This document shows positions 41,393 through 49,376 of a stretch of 64,000 nt of DNA, piece by piece (the first letter of the stretch is position 1; every line of letters begins with the position of its first letter). The DNA is taken from contig NZ_JAFBBP010000001.1 in assembly GCF_016907275.1 (NCBI RefSeq), positions 5,384,001 through 5,448,000 on the forward strand, read 5' to 3'. Source of the DNA: Micromonospora luteifusca. Its GTDB lineage: Bacteria > Actinomycetota > Actinomycetes > Mycobacteriales > Micromonosporaceae. Under the pieces are notes generated by a model. It saw nothing but the letters and a program-made list of their open reading frames with translations, made no database searches and was not told the origin of the DNA. The translations under genes and the position numbers were made by a program.

Positions 41393-41758
41393 GTGACGAA
41401 ACGATCCGCCACCATCCCATTGACCCCCATTCGCCGCGCTGCCGGCCTTTTCGCCGGTCTGGCGCTCGGCCTCGCGGTGCTCGCCGGCTGCAGCTCGCAG
41501 GGCGCCTCCACCGACTGCGCGGTGGACGCCTGCACGGTCACCTTCGATCGGGGTGTCGACGCGAGGACCACCATCCTTGGCATCGAGGCCAAACTGGTCG
41601 GCGCCGAGGGGGACCAGGTGACCGTCGAGGTCGCCGGGGAGCAGCTCACCCTCACCACCGGGCAGCAGGCCGCCGAGGCCGGCGGCTTCGCGGTCACCCT
41701 GGACAGCGTCACCGACCAGCAGGTCAAAATTCGCGTAGCACGTAACCCGGGCAGCTGA
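41393..41758 (+). CDS. Small secreted lipoprotein
   Basis: The 121-residue protein has an N-terminal basic region, a hydrophobic core and the lipobox LAVLAGC (Cys near 33), followed by SSQGAST. The mature part has two Cys residues (DCAVDACTV) that may pair, and beta-strand-like segments. No family was recognised. GTG 41393 was chosen because the signal peptide then has normal length. Confidence 0.7.
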   Translation: MTKRSATIPLTPIRRAAGLFAGLALGLAVLAGCSSQGASTDCAVDACTVTFDRGVDARTTILGIEAKLVGAEGDQVTVEVAGEQLTLTTGQQAAEAGGFAVTLDSVTDQQVKIRVARNPGS

Positions 41759-41817
41759 GCTGGGCGGGCGGCGGTGGCCGACGTTTGGGAACCTCCGAAA
41801 CCGGAGATTGTGACGCC

Positions 41818-42639
41818 ATGTCACTCACCCGTAGCGCCGAAGCCACCGCCTCCCGAACGGCGGACAGCCGGTGGCTGGAACTTCTCGCCCGGGCCGGCTT
41901 CCTCGGCTACGGCCTCGTCCACCTGCTCTTCGCCTGGTTGGCGTTGCAGATCGCGTTCGGCACGTCGTCCGACGACGGCGACCAGTCCGGCGCACTGCGT
42001 ACCCTCTCCGAACAGCCCCTGGGTAAGTTCCTGGTCATCGCCACCGCGATCGGCCTGCTCGCGATGGCGATCTGGCAGGCGCTGGAGGCGGCGGTCGGGC
42101 ACCGCGCCGAGCGGGGCAAGGAGCGGGTCACCGAACGGCTCGCCTCGGCTGGCCGAACCATCGTCTACCTCTACTTCGCCTGGACCGCCTTCAAGGTCTT
42201 CAAGGACGCCTCGTCGAACAGCGCCGACCAGCAGGAGGCGTTGACCGGCAAGCTGATGACCTCCAGCGGCGGTCGCTGGCTGGTCGGCCTGGCCGGGCTG
42301 GTGCTGGCCGCGATCGGTGTCGGCCTGGTCATCTACGGGGCCGTCAAGCGGTTCGAGAAGCACCTCAAGACCGGTGAGATGAGCCCGAAGACCCGCATGC
42401 TGGCCCGCCGGCTGGGCATGGCCGGGTACATCGCCAAGGGCGTCGCGTACGGCATCGCCGGTCTGCTGATCATCGTGGCTGCGGTGAAGTACGACCCGGA
42501 GAAGGCCCGTGGTCTGGACGCCGCGCTGCACACGCTGCGGGAGCAGTCCTACGGCGTGTTCCTGCTGACCCTGGTCGCCCTGGGCATCGCCGCCTTCGGC
42601 GTCTACTGCTTCCTCCAGTCCCGGTACCGCAAGGTCTGA
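41818..42639 (+). CDS. DUF1206 membrane protein
   Basis: The 273-residue protein contains three repeats of a two-helix unit; each begins with a Gly/Tyr-rich turn (ARAGFLGYGLVHLLFAWLAL, then SAGRTIVYLYFAWTAFKVF, then LGMAGYIAKGVAYGIAG) and ends in a charged loop. This is the DUF1206 pattern, six membrane passes, function unknown. A hairpin terminator follows. Confidence 0.85.
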   Translation: MSLTRSAEATASRTADSRWLELLARAGFLGYGLVHLLFAWLALQIAFGTSSDDGDQSGALRTLSEQPLGKFLVIATAIGLLAMAIWQALEAAVGHRAERGKERVTERLASAGRTIVYLYFAWTAFKVFKDASSNSADQQEALTGKLMTSSGGRWLVGLAGLVLAAIGVGLVIYGAVKRFEKHLKTGEMSPKTRMLARRLGMAGYIAKGVAYGIAGLLIIVAAVKYDPEKARGLDAALHTLREQSYGVFLLTLVALGIAAFGVYCFLQSRYRKV

Positions 42640-42658
42640 GCTGGTCGAATCTGAGGAT

Positions 42659-42695
42659 GACGGGCACTCTTGGGCTTTTGCCCGGAGTGCCCGTC
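42659..42695 (+). terminator. Hairpin after the DUF1206 gene
   Basis: Outer arms 42659-42669 and 42685-42695 are exact 11-base complements, and an inner GGGC-TTTT-GCCC extends the stem. Confidence 0.7.
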
Positions 42696-42722
42696 GTCTG
42701 ATCGAAGGGAAGCCTGGAAGCC

Positions 42723-43910
42723 GTGCAGAGTTATCTCGAAACGGCCGTCGCCGCGCTCGTCGCGGCGGCGGTCGCCCTGTTCCTGGTCGAGGTCGTCCAC
42801 CGGCTGACCCGGCGGTTCGGCCGCCGGTCACAACTGCTGACCGAGCTGACCGATCACGCGCACCGCCCCTTCCAGGTCGCCGGGACGGTCCTCGCCGTGC
42901 AGTTCGGGGTGCGCTTCAGCACCGGGTACGCGGTCGGCGAGAGTTGGCGGCAGCAGGTGCTGCACCTGCTCGTCCTCGCTGTCATCGCCACCACCGCCTG
43001 GCTGGTCGCCGCCCTGCTGGTCGTGGTGGAGGACACCGCGCTGGCCCGGTTCCGGGTCGACGTGCCCGACAACCGGCACGCCCGGCGGGTCCGGACCCAG
43101 GTGGTGATGCTGCGCCGCCTGACCATCGCGGTGATCGTCATCCTGACCGTCGGCGTGATGCTGATGACCTTTCCGAGCGTGCGTGGCATCGGCGCCGGTG
43201 TGCTGACCTCGGCCGGCGTGGTCGGTGTGGTGGCCGCGCTCGCCGCGCAGAGCCTGCTCGGCAACGTCTTCGCCGGCCTCCAGCTCGCCTTCAGCGACGC
43301 CGTCCGGCTCGACGACGTGGTCGTCGTCGAGGGGGAGTGGGGTCGGATCGAGGAGCTGACCCTGAGCTACGTCGTCGTACAGATCTGGGACGACCGGCGG
43401 TTGATCCTGCCCACCTCGTACTTCACCAGCAAGCCGTTCCAGAACTGGACACGGACCGAGTCGGCGGTGCTCGGCACCGCCGAGTTCGACGTGGACTGGG
43501 CGGTGCCGGTGCAGACGATGCGCGAGGAGCTGCGCCGCCTCGTCGAGGGCACCGAGCTGTGGGACGGGAGGGTCTGCGTCCTGCAGGTCACCGACGCCAC
43601 CGGCGGGATGGTGCGGATGCGCGCGCTGGTCAGCGCCGCCGACGCGGGCAGTCTGTGGGACCTGCGCTGCCTCGTCCGTGAGCACCTGGTGGCCTGGATC
43701 CGGGACAACCGCCCGACCGCGATGCCCCGGACGCGCACCGAACTGGGCGACGCCCGCAGCGACCTGCCCTGGCAGTGGGTGCAGCCGAGGCGGCCCGCGC
43801 GCCGCGCCGCCGACATGGAGGCACCGGACGACGCGCGTGTCTTCGGCGGCAGCGACGACGGCGACGCCCGCAGCGAAGCCTTCGTAGGCCCCGAAGAATC
43901 CCGCCCCTGA
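42723..43910 (+). CDS. MscS-family mechanosensitive channel
   Basis: The 395-residue protein has about four N-terminal membrane segments. The MscS pore helix and beta domain follow: VLTSAGVVGVVAALAAQSLL, LGNVFAGLQLAFSDAVRLDD, VVVEGEWGRIEELTLSYVVV and LILPTSYFTSKPFQNWTR. A 70-residue acidic/basic tail ends the protein. GTG start with GGAAG upstream. Probable osmotic emergency valve, distinct from the smaller channel at 10802-11614. Confidence 0.85.
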   Translation: MQSYLETAVAALVAAAVALFLVEVVHRLTRRFGRRSQLLTELTDHAHRPFQVAGTVLAVQFGVRFSTGYAVGESWRQQVLHLLVLAVIATTAWLVAALLVVVEDTALARFRVDVPDNRHARRVRTQVVMLRRLTIAVIVILTVGVMLMTFPSVRGIGAGVLTSAGVVGVVAALAAQSLLGNVFAGLQLAFSDAVRLDDVVVVEGEWGRIEELTLSYVVVQIWDDRRLILPTSYFTSKPFQNWTRTESAVLGTAEFDVDWAVPVQTMREELRRLVEGTELWDGRVCVLQVTDATGGMVRMRALVSAADAGSLWDLRCLVREHLVAWIRDNRPTAMPRTRTELGDARSDLPWQWVQPRRPARRAADMEAPDDARVFGGSDDGDARSEAFVGPEESRP

Positions 43911-43930
43911 CCCGCCCCTGCAGCCGCGAC

Positions 43931-43986
43931 GATCATGGCCTTGGCGGGTAGGTCTGCCCGGTTTGTCCCCCGCCAAGCCCATGATC
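43931..43986. repeat. GATC-ended intergenic inverted repeat
   Basis: Arms 43931-43948 and 43969-43986 begin and end with GATCATGG and pair at 17 of 18 positions around a 20-base loop. It lies just after the MscS gene and may terminate it. The rest of the 304-base gap (43911-44214) holds G-rich sequence and a weak TAGGAT -10 at 44156-44161; no gene was seen. Confidence 0.7.
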
Positions 43987-44214
43987 ACCGCTGCGAACGT
44001 GGGTGGGCGGGGGAGAGGGGGCCGGGTGGGAGGTTTGGTCGGGCTTGGGTGGGGGATCTGCTGCCGGACGTCTCTGGCGCGATCGAGCGGGACGGACACC
44101 GGGCTCCTCGGCGCGGCGTCCGGACAACGGGGACGGTGAGCTGCTCGGCGCGTTCTAGGATTGACGGGCGGCGACTTCGGGCATACAGCGCGGTGATGAG
44201 GAAAGGAGGACAGC

Positions 44215-44649
44215 ATGGCTGACGTGGCGAACGCCCGCACATCCCACAACGGGAGCGAGCCCTCCACCGCCGAGTTGGTGCAACGAGCCACCGAGCAGGT
44301 CTCCCGCCTCGTGCGGGACGAACTGGCGCTGGCCCGGGCAGAGTTGACCCAGAAGGGCAAGCACGCAGGCATCGGGATCGGCCTGTTCGGCGGCGGCGGC
44401 GCACTGGCATTCTTCGGGCTGGGCGCGCTGGTCGCCACGGCGATCCTGCTGCTCGACCTGGTGTTGCCCGCATGGGCCGCCGCGCTGATCGTGGCGGTGG
44501 CCTGTTTCCTGTTGGCCGGCATCCTCGCCCTGGTGGGTAAGAAGCAGGTCAGCCGTGCCGTCCCGCCGATGCCGTCGGCCACGGTCCGCAGCCTCAGGGC
44601 CGACATGGACACCGTCACCGCCGCAGTGAAGGACAGGGGGCGGCAATGA
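44215..44649 (+). CDS. Phage-holin-like superfamily membrane protein (Actinobacterial holin III type)
   Basis: This 144-residue protein has an N-terminal charged helix (VQRATEQVSRLVRDELALAR), two membrane helices (about 52-82 and 85-105) and a polar tail. Despite the family name, no phage genes are near; these proteins form a conserved chromosomal trio with DUF3618 and DUF4235. AAAGGAGG precedes the ATG. The stop overlaps the next start (ATGA). Confidence 0.75.
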   Translation: MADVANARTSHNGSEPSTAELVQRATEQVSRLVRDELALARAELTQKGKHAGIGIGLFGGGGALAFFGLGALVATAILLLDLVLPAWAAALIVAVACFLLAGILALVGKKQVSRAVPPMPSATVRSLRADMDTVTAAVKDRGRQ

Positions 44650-45020
44650 CGGGCAACGGGACCGGCGACACGGAGGCACTCCGCGAGGAGATTCGTCGCA
44701 CCCGGGTCGAGTTGGGCGAGACGATGGAGGCGTTGGCCGCCAAGGCCGACGTCAAGGCGCGCCTGAAGGAGTCCGCCGGCCAGGCGAAGGAGCGGATGCG
44801 CGAGCAGGCGGCGCAGACCGTCGCCCGGGTCCGCGGGCAGGCTGTGCGGGGCGCCGGCATGGCGCGGGCACAGGCCTACGAAAAGGGTGGGTTGGTGCGT
44901 GCGCAGGCGCACGACAAGGGCGAGTTGGTGCGCCGCCACCCGATGCCGTGGGCGGCCATCGCCGCCGGTGCGGTAGCCACCGTGGTGGTGCTGATGATCG
45001 TGCGGGGGAGGCGTAGGTGA
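44646..45020 (+). CDS. DUF3618 protein
   Basis: The 124-residue protein starts with the DUF3618 segment EALREEIRRTRVELGETMEA (about 10-29). A long amphipathic Ala/Lys/Arg helix contains repeated RAQA(Y/H)(E/D)KG units, and one C-terminal membrane helix ends in RGRRR. Possible envelope-organising role with its neighbours; function unknown. Confidence 0.8.
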   Translation: MTGNGTGDTEALREEIRRTRVELGETMEALAAKADVKARLKESAGQAKERMREQAAQTVARVRGQAVRGAGMARAQAYEKGGLVRAQAHDKGELVRRHPMPWAAIAAGAVATVVVLMIVRGRRR

Positions 45021-45289
45021 GCAAGAGTATCGGCAGGGTCGCGTACCGGCCGGTCGGCGTGTTGTTGGGTATCGCCGCAGGTGCGGTGGCCGGCGCGATC
45101 TTCCGGCAGGTCTGGAAGGTCACAGCGGGCGACGGCGAGGCGCCCAACGCGACCGACGAGGATCGGCGCTGGGGCGAGATCCTCGCCGCCGCGGCGTTGC
45201 AGGGCGCCATCTTCGCGGTCGTCCGGGCTGCCGTGGACCGGGGCGGTGCGGTCGGCGTCCGCCGGATGACCGGCAGCTGGCCAGACTGA
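45017..45289 (+). CDS. DUF4235 protein
   Basis: The 90-residue protein has a first membrane segment (GVLLGIAAGAVAGAIF), the conserved WKVTAGDGEAPNATDEDRRW loop and a second segment (AAALQGAIFAVVRAAVDRGG). It is last in the holin/DUF3618/DUF4235 operon; its GTG overlaps the preceding stop by 4 bases. Confidence 0.8.
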   Translation: MSKSIGRVAYRPVGVLLGIAAGAVAGAIFRQVWKVTAGDGEAPNATDEDRRWGEILAAAALQGAIFAVVRAAVDRGGAVGVRRMTGSWPD

Positions 45290-45576
45290 CCACTCAGCGC
45301 GTTCAGCCCTCTTCCGCATCGATGGGAAGGGGGCTTTCGCATGGTGTCGGACGCCGCACAGCGGATCTCAGGCATCCGTCAGGTCACATGTCGGAGAAAT
45401 TCGTTCCAGAGGTCGTGACAGACTTTTTGCGTACGTGATTTGCTGTTCCACGCTGTTGCGAGATGGCGTGGGTTGAGAGAAGTCTCCTCATGGGGGCCGC
45501 CTCAGACGCCGCTGCTCGAAAACGGCCAATCGGCCGGACGGCGTGCACGGCCACCAGTTTTTAGAGGGAGATACAC
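45290..45576 (+). other. Long upstream region of the cold-shock gene
   Basis: These 287 bases hold the cold-shock promoter and presumably a long 5' leader. A locally AT-rich part (about 45380-45460) includes GTGACA at 45415-45420 as a possible -35, but no convincing -10. A GGCC-AAT-C-GGCC-like stem lies near 45527. GAGGGAG precedes the start codon. No other gene seen. Confidence 0.4.
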
Positions 45577-45780
45577 ATGGCTCAGGGAACCGTGAAGTGG
45601 TTCAACGCTGACAAGGGCTTCGGCTTCATCACCGTCGATGGTGGGGGTGCTGACGTGTTCGTCCACTTCTCGGCCATCCAGACCAGCGGCTACCGCTCGC
45701 TGGAGGAGAACCAGCGGGTGGAGTTCGAGATCGCTCAGGGTCAGAAAGGCCCGCAGGCCGAGCAGGTCCGTCCCATCTGA
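45577..45780 (+). CDS. cspA: CspA-family cold-shock protein
   Basis: This 67-residue OB-fold protein has RNP1 KGFGFITV and RNP2 DVFVHFSAI, and starts [14 protein letters not shown]. It is a single-stranded nucleic acid chaperone, length exactly that of the family. Monocistronic, with a long leader and a very strong terminator. Confidence 0.95.
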   Translation: MAQGTVKWFNADKGFGFITVDGGGADVFVHFSAIQTSGYRSLEENQRVEFEIAQGQKGPQAEQVRPI

Positions 45781-45833
45781 GTAAGCTGGCCGGCCCCCGC
45801 CGGCCAGTGGGACGATCCGGCCAGGGTCATTGC

Positions 45834-45867
45834 AAAGCCCCGTATCCCGTCCGGGATACGGGGCTTT
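45834..45867 (+). terminator. Strong terminator of the cold-shock gene
   Basis: Arms 45834-45849 and 45852-45867 (AAAGCCCCGTATCCCG and its complement) pair perfectly over 16 bases with a 2-base loop and end in a short T-run. Confidence 0.9.
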
Positions 45868-45936
45868 CCCCTGAGCCGAGGCCGCCGCCAGTGTGGACGG
45901 GCGGGTCGAGGCCGCGTGCCAGTGTGGACCGGCAGG

Positions 45937-46131
45937 TCAGCTCCGTCGACGCGAGCGCAGGCCGAGCCAGAGCACCACCAGCCCGGCCAACGCCACGAGC
46001 GGGCCGAGCACCGCCCAGATCTTCTCGTCGGTCATCACGCTGCCGCTGACATACCCGAGGCCCTGCACTGTCCACACCGCACCGATCACGACGGCCAGCA
46101 GGCCGAGGGTGAGCGAAAGCCAACCCCTCAT
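45937..46131 (-). CDS. Small two-helix membrane protein
   Basis: This 64-residue protein starts MRGWLSLTLGLLAVVIGAVW, has a second helix (KIWAVLGPLVALAGLVVLWL) and a basic tail RSRRRS. GGAGAGGGG lies about 5 bases before the ATG at 46131. No function assigned; such proteins are widespread in actinobacteria. Confidence 0.6.
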   Translation of the reverse strand: MRGWLSLTLGLLAVVIGAVWTVQGLGYVSGSVMTDEKIWAVLGPLVALAGLVVLWLGLRSRRRS

Positions 46132-46219
46132 CGCGTCCCCTCTCCGCCGCCCGGGGCGGCGCACCGCCCACCAGCATCGCTGGTGGGGCGGTGCGGTGCG
46201 AGCACCCCGGGTGCGCGGG

Positions 46220-47203
46220 TCACCACCGGTCGTGGACCTGCGGGCGGATCAGCTCGTCGTAGATCTCGCGTACGGCGGCCAGCTGGCCGTCGGTGAGCGG
46301 AGACAGGGACGCCGCCGCGGCGTTGCGCCGGGCCTGGTCCGCGTCGCGGGCGCCGGGGATGACGACGGTGACGCCCGCCTGGTCGAGCACCCAGCGCAGC
46401 GCGAACTGCGCCATCGTGCGGTCCGCGTCGACCAGCGGGGCCAGCCGGCGTACGGCGGCAAGGCCCTGCTCGTAGTCGACTCCGGAGAACGTCTCCCCGA
46501 CGTCGAAGGCCGCGCCGTGCCGGTTGTAGTTGCGGTGGTCGTCGGCGGGGAACTGGGTGTGCTCGTCGTAACGGCCGGAGAGCAGGCCGCTGGCCAGCGG
46601 CACCCGGGCGATGATGCCCACCCCGGCCGCTGCGGCTGCCGGCAGGACACGCTCGAGCGGCTTGTGGCGGACCGCGTTGAGGATGATCTGAACGCTCGCC
46701 ACCCCTGGCCGGGCGATCGCGGTGAGGGCCTGGTCGCAGGTCTCGACACTGACCCCGTACCCGGCGATGGCCTTCTCGGCGACGAGGGTGTCCAGGCCGT
46801 CGAAGACCTCGTCGGAGGAGAAGACGGCCGTGGGCGGGCAGTGCAGCTGGACCAGGTCCAGCGTGTCCATGCCCAGGTTGGCCCGGGACCGGTCGGTCCA
46901 CTCCCGGAAGTTGGCCAGGGTGTACGCCTCCGGCAGCTGCTCGACGCGGCGGCCCATCTTGGTGGCGACGGTGAGCCCGGCGTCGGGCCGGGAGCGCAGG
47001 AAGCGACCGATCAGTTGCTCGCTGCGGCCGTCGCCGTACACGTCGGCGGTGTCGAGGAAGGTGACCCCGTCGTCCACGGCGGCGGCGAGCACCGCCATCG
47101 CGTCGGATTCGGTGACGGTGCCCCAGTCGGCGCCCAGTTGCCAGGCGCCCAGGCCGACCGCGCCGACGGTCCGGCCGAGCCGGTTGAAGCTGCGCTGTTC
47201 CAT
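46220..47203 (-). CDS. Aldo/keto reductase
   Basis: This 327-residue TIM-barrel AKR has FLDTADVYGDGRSEQLIG (Asp and Tyr of the tetrad), VATKMGRR (Lys), VQLHCPP (His) and the NADP loop VVIPGARDADQARRN. Substrate unknown. TAGGCT lies 6 bases before the ATG, so it is probably leaderless. A second AKR is at 58193-59251. Confidence 0.85.
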   Translation of the reverse strand: MEQRSFNRLGRTVGAVGLGAWQLGADWGTVTESDAMAVLAAAVDDGVTFLDTADVYGDGRSEQLIGRFLRSRPDAGLTVATKMGRRVEQLPEAYTLANFREWTDRSRANLGMDTLDLVQLHCPPTAVFSSDEVFDGLDTLVAEKAIAGYGVSVETCDQALTAIARPGVASVQIILNAVRHKPLERVLPAAAAAGVGIIARVPLASGLLSGRYDEHTQFPADDHRNYNRHGAAFDVGETFSGVDYEQGLAAVRRLAPLVDADRTMAQFALRWVLDQAGVTVVIPGARDADQARRNAAAASLSPLTDGQLAAVREIYDELIRPQVHDRW

Positions 47204-47209
47204 GCCCCG

Positions 47210-47215
47210 AGCCTA
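47210..47215 (-). promoter_or_regulatory. -10 box TAGGCT for leaderless aldo/keto reductase
   Basis: On the minus strand TAGGCT, 6 bases, ATG at 47203. Confidence 0.5.
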
Positions 47216-47286
47216 GTGATCGGGTTGCGCCCCTGCCAGGCGAGCCGTACCTTTCAACAAGACGGACGTACGGTTTGGAGGCGGCC

Positions 47287-48081
47287 ATGTGGGATCCGAC
47301 GACCTACCTGCGCTACGGCGACGAGCGGTCCCGGCCGTTTCACGACCTGGTCGCGCGGATCCCGGCCGAGCGGCCCCGGACGGTGGTCGATCTCGGCTGC
47401 GGCCCCGGTCAGCTCACCGCCACCCTCGCCGAGCGCTGGCCGACGAGCCGGGTGCTCGGCCTGGACTCCTCGCCCGAGATGATCGAGAGGGCCGGGGCCC
47501 TCGACGCTCCCGTCGACTTCACCGTCGCCGACCTGCGCGACTGGCACCCCACCGGCGACGAAGACGTGGTGGTCAGCAACGCGGCACTGCAGTGGGTGCC
47601 CGGCCACCAGGAGCTGCTGCGCCGCTGGGCCGCCGAACTGCCTGCCGGCGCGTGGCTCGCCATGCAGGTCCCCGGCAACTTCGCCGCACCCTCGCATCGC
47701 GCGTTGCGCGAGGTGGCCGACCTGCCGACCTGGCGGGCCGAGGTCGCCCCGCTGCTGCGAGCGGACCCGGTCGACGACCCGGCCGACTACGCGGCGCTGC
47801 TGACCGCCGCCGGCTGCGCGGTGGACGCCTGGGAGACTACCTACGTGCACCTGCTGCCGGCTCGGCCCGCCGCCGAGCACCCGGTCTTGGCCTGGATGGA
47901 GGGCACCGCGCTGCGCCCGGTGCGGGCCGCGCTGGACGCCGCCGGCTGGTCCGCCTTCCGTGCCGAGCTGGGGGTACGGCTCACCGCCGCGTACCCGGTG
48001 CGGCAGGGTCAGGTGTACTTCCCGTTCCGCCGCGTCTTCGTCGTCGCCCGCACCGGCGACCGTGCCCAGGAGAACCTGTGA
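47287..48081 (+). CDS. tam: Trans-aconitate 2-methyltransferase
   Basis: This 264-residue class I SAM methyltransferase starts MWDPTTYLRYGDERSRPFHD, has VDLGCGPGQLTATLAERWP (SAM motif I), VVVSNAALQWVPGH and LAMQVPGNFAAPSH, all matching Tam. It methylates trans-aconitate, a by-product that inhibits aconitase. TTTGGAGGCGG precedes ATG 47287. GTGA overlap couples it to the next gene. Confidence 0.85.
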   Translation: MWDPTTYLRYGDERSRPFHDLVARIPAERPRTVVDLGCGPGQLTATLAERWPTSRVLGLDSSPEMIERAGALDAPVDFTVADLRDWHPTGDEDVVVSNAALQWVPGHQELLRRWAAELPAGAWLAMQVPGNFAAPSHRALREVADLPTWRAEVAPLLRADPVDDPADYAALLTAAGCAVDAWETTYVHLLPARPAAEHPVLAWMEGTALRPVRAALDAAGWSAFRAELGVRLTAAYPVRQGQVYFPFRRVFVVARTGDRAQENL

Positions 48082-49100
48082 CCGACCTGCCCACCTTCAT
48101 CGCCGGCCTGCCCAAGGTGGAGCTGCACGTGCACCACGTCGGCTCCGCCTCGCCCCGGATCGTCGCCGAGTTGGCTGCCCGCCACGAGGGACGCACCCCG
48201 GTGCCGGCCGACCCGGAGGCGCTCGCCGCCTACTTCGAGTTCCGCGACTTCGCACACTTCATCGAGGTCTACCTGAGCGTCGTGGACCTCATCCGCGACC
48301 CCGAGGACGTCTGGCTCCTCACCCACGAGGTGGCCCGGGAGTTGGCCCGCCAACAGGTCCGGTACGCGGAGCTGACCATCACCCCGTACTCGCACGTGCG
48401 TCGGGGCATCCCCGCGCCGGCGTTCTGCGAGGCGATCGAGGACGCCCGCAAGCGGGCCATGGCGGACTTCGGCCTCGAACTGCGCTGGTGCTTCGACATT
48501 CCGGGCGAGGCGGGCCTGCCCGCAGCCGAGGAGACACTGCGCATCGCCATGGAGGAACGCCCGGAGGGGCTGATCAGCTTCGGCCTGGGTGGCCCGGAGA
48601 TCGGCGTACCCCGCCCCCAGTTCCGCCCCTACTTCGACCAGGCCCGTGCCGCCGGGCTGCGCTCGGTGCCGCACGCGGGAGAGACCACCGGGCCGCAGAC
48701 GATCTGGGACGCCCTCAACGAGCTGGGCGCCGAGCGGATCGGGCACGGCATCTCCGCCGCCCAGGACCCGGCGCTGCTCACCTACCTGGCCGAGCGGCAG
48801 ATCGGAATGGAGATCTGCCCGACGTCCAACGTACGAACCCGGGCCGTGGCCAACCTCGACGAGCACCCGCTGCCCCGGCTCGTCGAGGCCGGGCTGCTGG
48901 TCACCATCAACTCCGACGACCCGCCGATGTTCGGCACGACCCTCAACGACGAGTACGCGGTGGCGGCCCGCCTGCTCGGGGCCGGTCCCGAGGGTCTGGC
49001 CGGGCTGGCCCGCAACGCGGTGACCGCGTCGTTCCTCGACCCCGCCGGCAAGCAGCGGATCGCGGCCGAGATCGACGCATACCTCGCTGCCGCTGGCTGA
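48078..49100 (+). CDS. Adenosine-deaminase-like amidohydrolase
   Basis: The 340-residue TIM-barrel deaminase has PKVELHVHHVGSASP (metal HxH), HAGETTGP, ERIGHGISAAQD and LVTINSDDPPMFG (metal/catalytic Asp pair). Canonical adenosine deaminase reads HVHLDG; here HHVG replaces LDG, removing the Asp that contacts the ribose. Actinobacterial proteins of this kind may act on adenosine or on 6-aminodeoxyfutalosine (menaquinone route). No mqn gene is in the window, so the choice is open. Confidence 0.75.
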   Translation: MTDLPTFIAGLPKVELHVHHVGSASPRIVAELAARHEGRTPVPADPEALAAYFEFRDFAHFIEVYLSVVDLIRDPEDVWLLTHEVARELARQQVRYAELTITPYSHVRRGIPAPAFCEAIEDARKRAMADFGLELRWCFDIPGEAGLPAAEETLRIAMEERPEGLISFGLGGPEIGVPRPQFRPYFDQARAAGLRSVPHAGETTGPQTIWDALNELGAERIGHGISAAQDPALLTYLAERQIGMEICPTSNVRTRAVANLDEHPLPRLVEAGLLVTINSDDPPMFGTTLNDEYAVAARLLGAGPEGLAGLARNAVTASFLDPAGKQRIAAEIDAYLAAAG

Positions 49101-49173
49101 GTCGGTTCAGCTCGCTGCTGCCGGCAGCCGGTTGGGCTCGCGGCGGCTGGCTGCGCCGGTCGGGGGAGCAGGG

Positions 49174-49267
49174 CGCGCGGCGGGAGCGTGGGTGTGGGGG
49201 GACCTGATACTCCCGCCGCGCGCGCGACTTCACCGGCCAAGGGTGCGTGGTGCGCTTGGCCGGTGAA
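49174..49267. terminator. Two tandem hairpins between convergent genes
   Basis: Hairpin 1 pairs 49174-49185 with 49211-49222 (12 exact, 25-base loop). Hairpin 2 pairs 49229-49241 with 49255-49267 (13 exact, 13-base loop). They lie in the 276-base gap between the deaminase stop and the histidine kinase stop; nothing else was seen in the gap. Confidence 0.6.
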
Positions 49268-49376
49268 ACTGGTGGGTTCGTGCTCTGATCCTGTCAGCCC
49301 GAGGCCGATCCAAGGCGGTCGTTAACCGGGATCTAAGGAAGACTTGCGCTGGCGCACAGCCCGGGCCGGTGCCCGG

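Noticed and set aside
44215..45289. Prophage remnant suggested by a holin-family name
   Set aside because: No phage structural, lysis or integration gene nearby; this trio is a normal chromosomal set in actinobacteria.
45893..47482. Open frame of 529 codons on the plus strand
   Set aside because: It is antisense to the aldo/keto reductase and small membrane gene, Arg/Gly/Val-rich with no domain; an effect of high GC.
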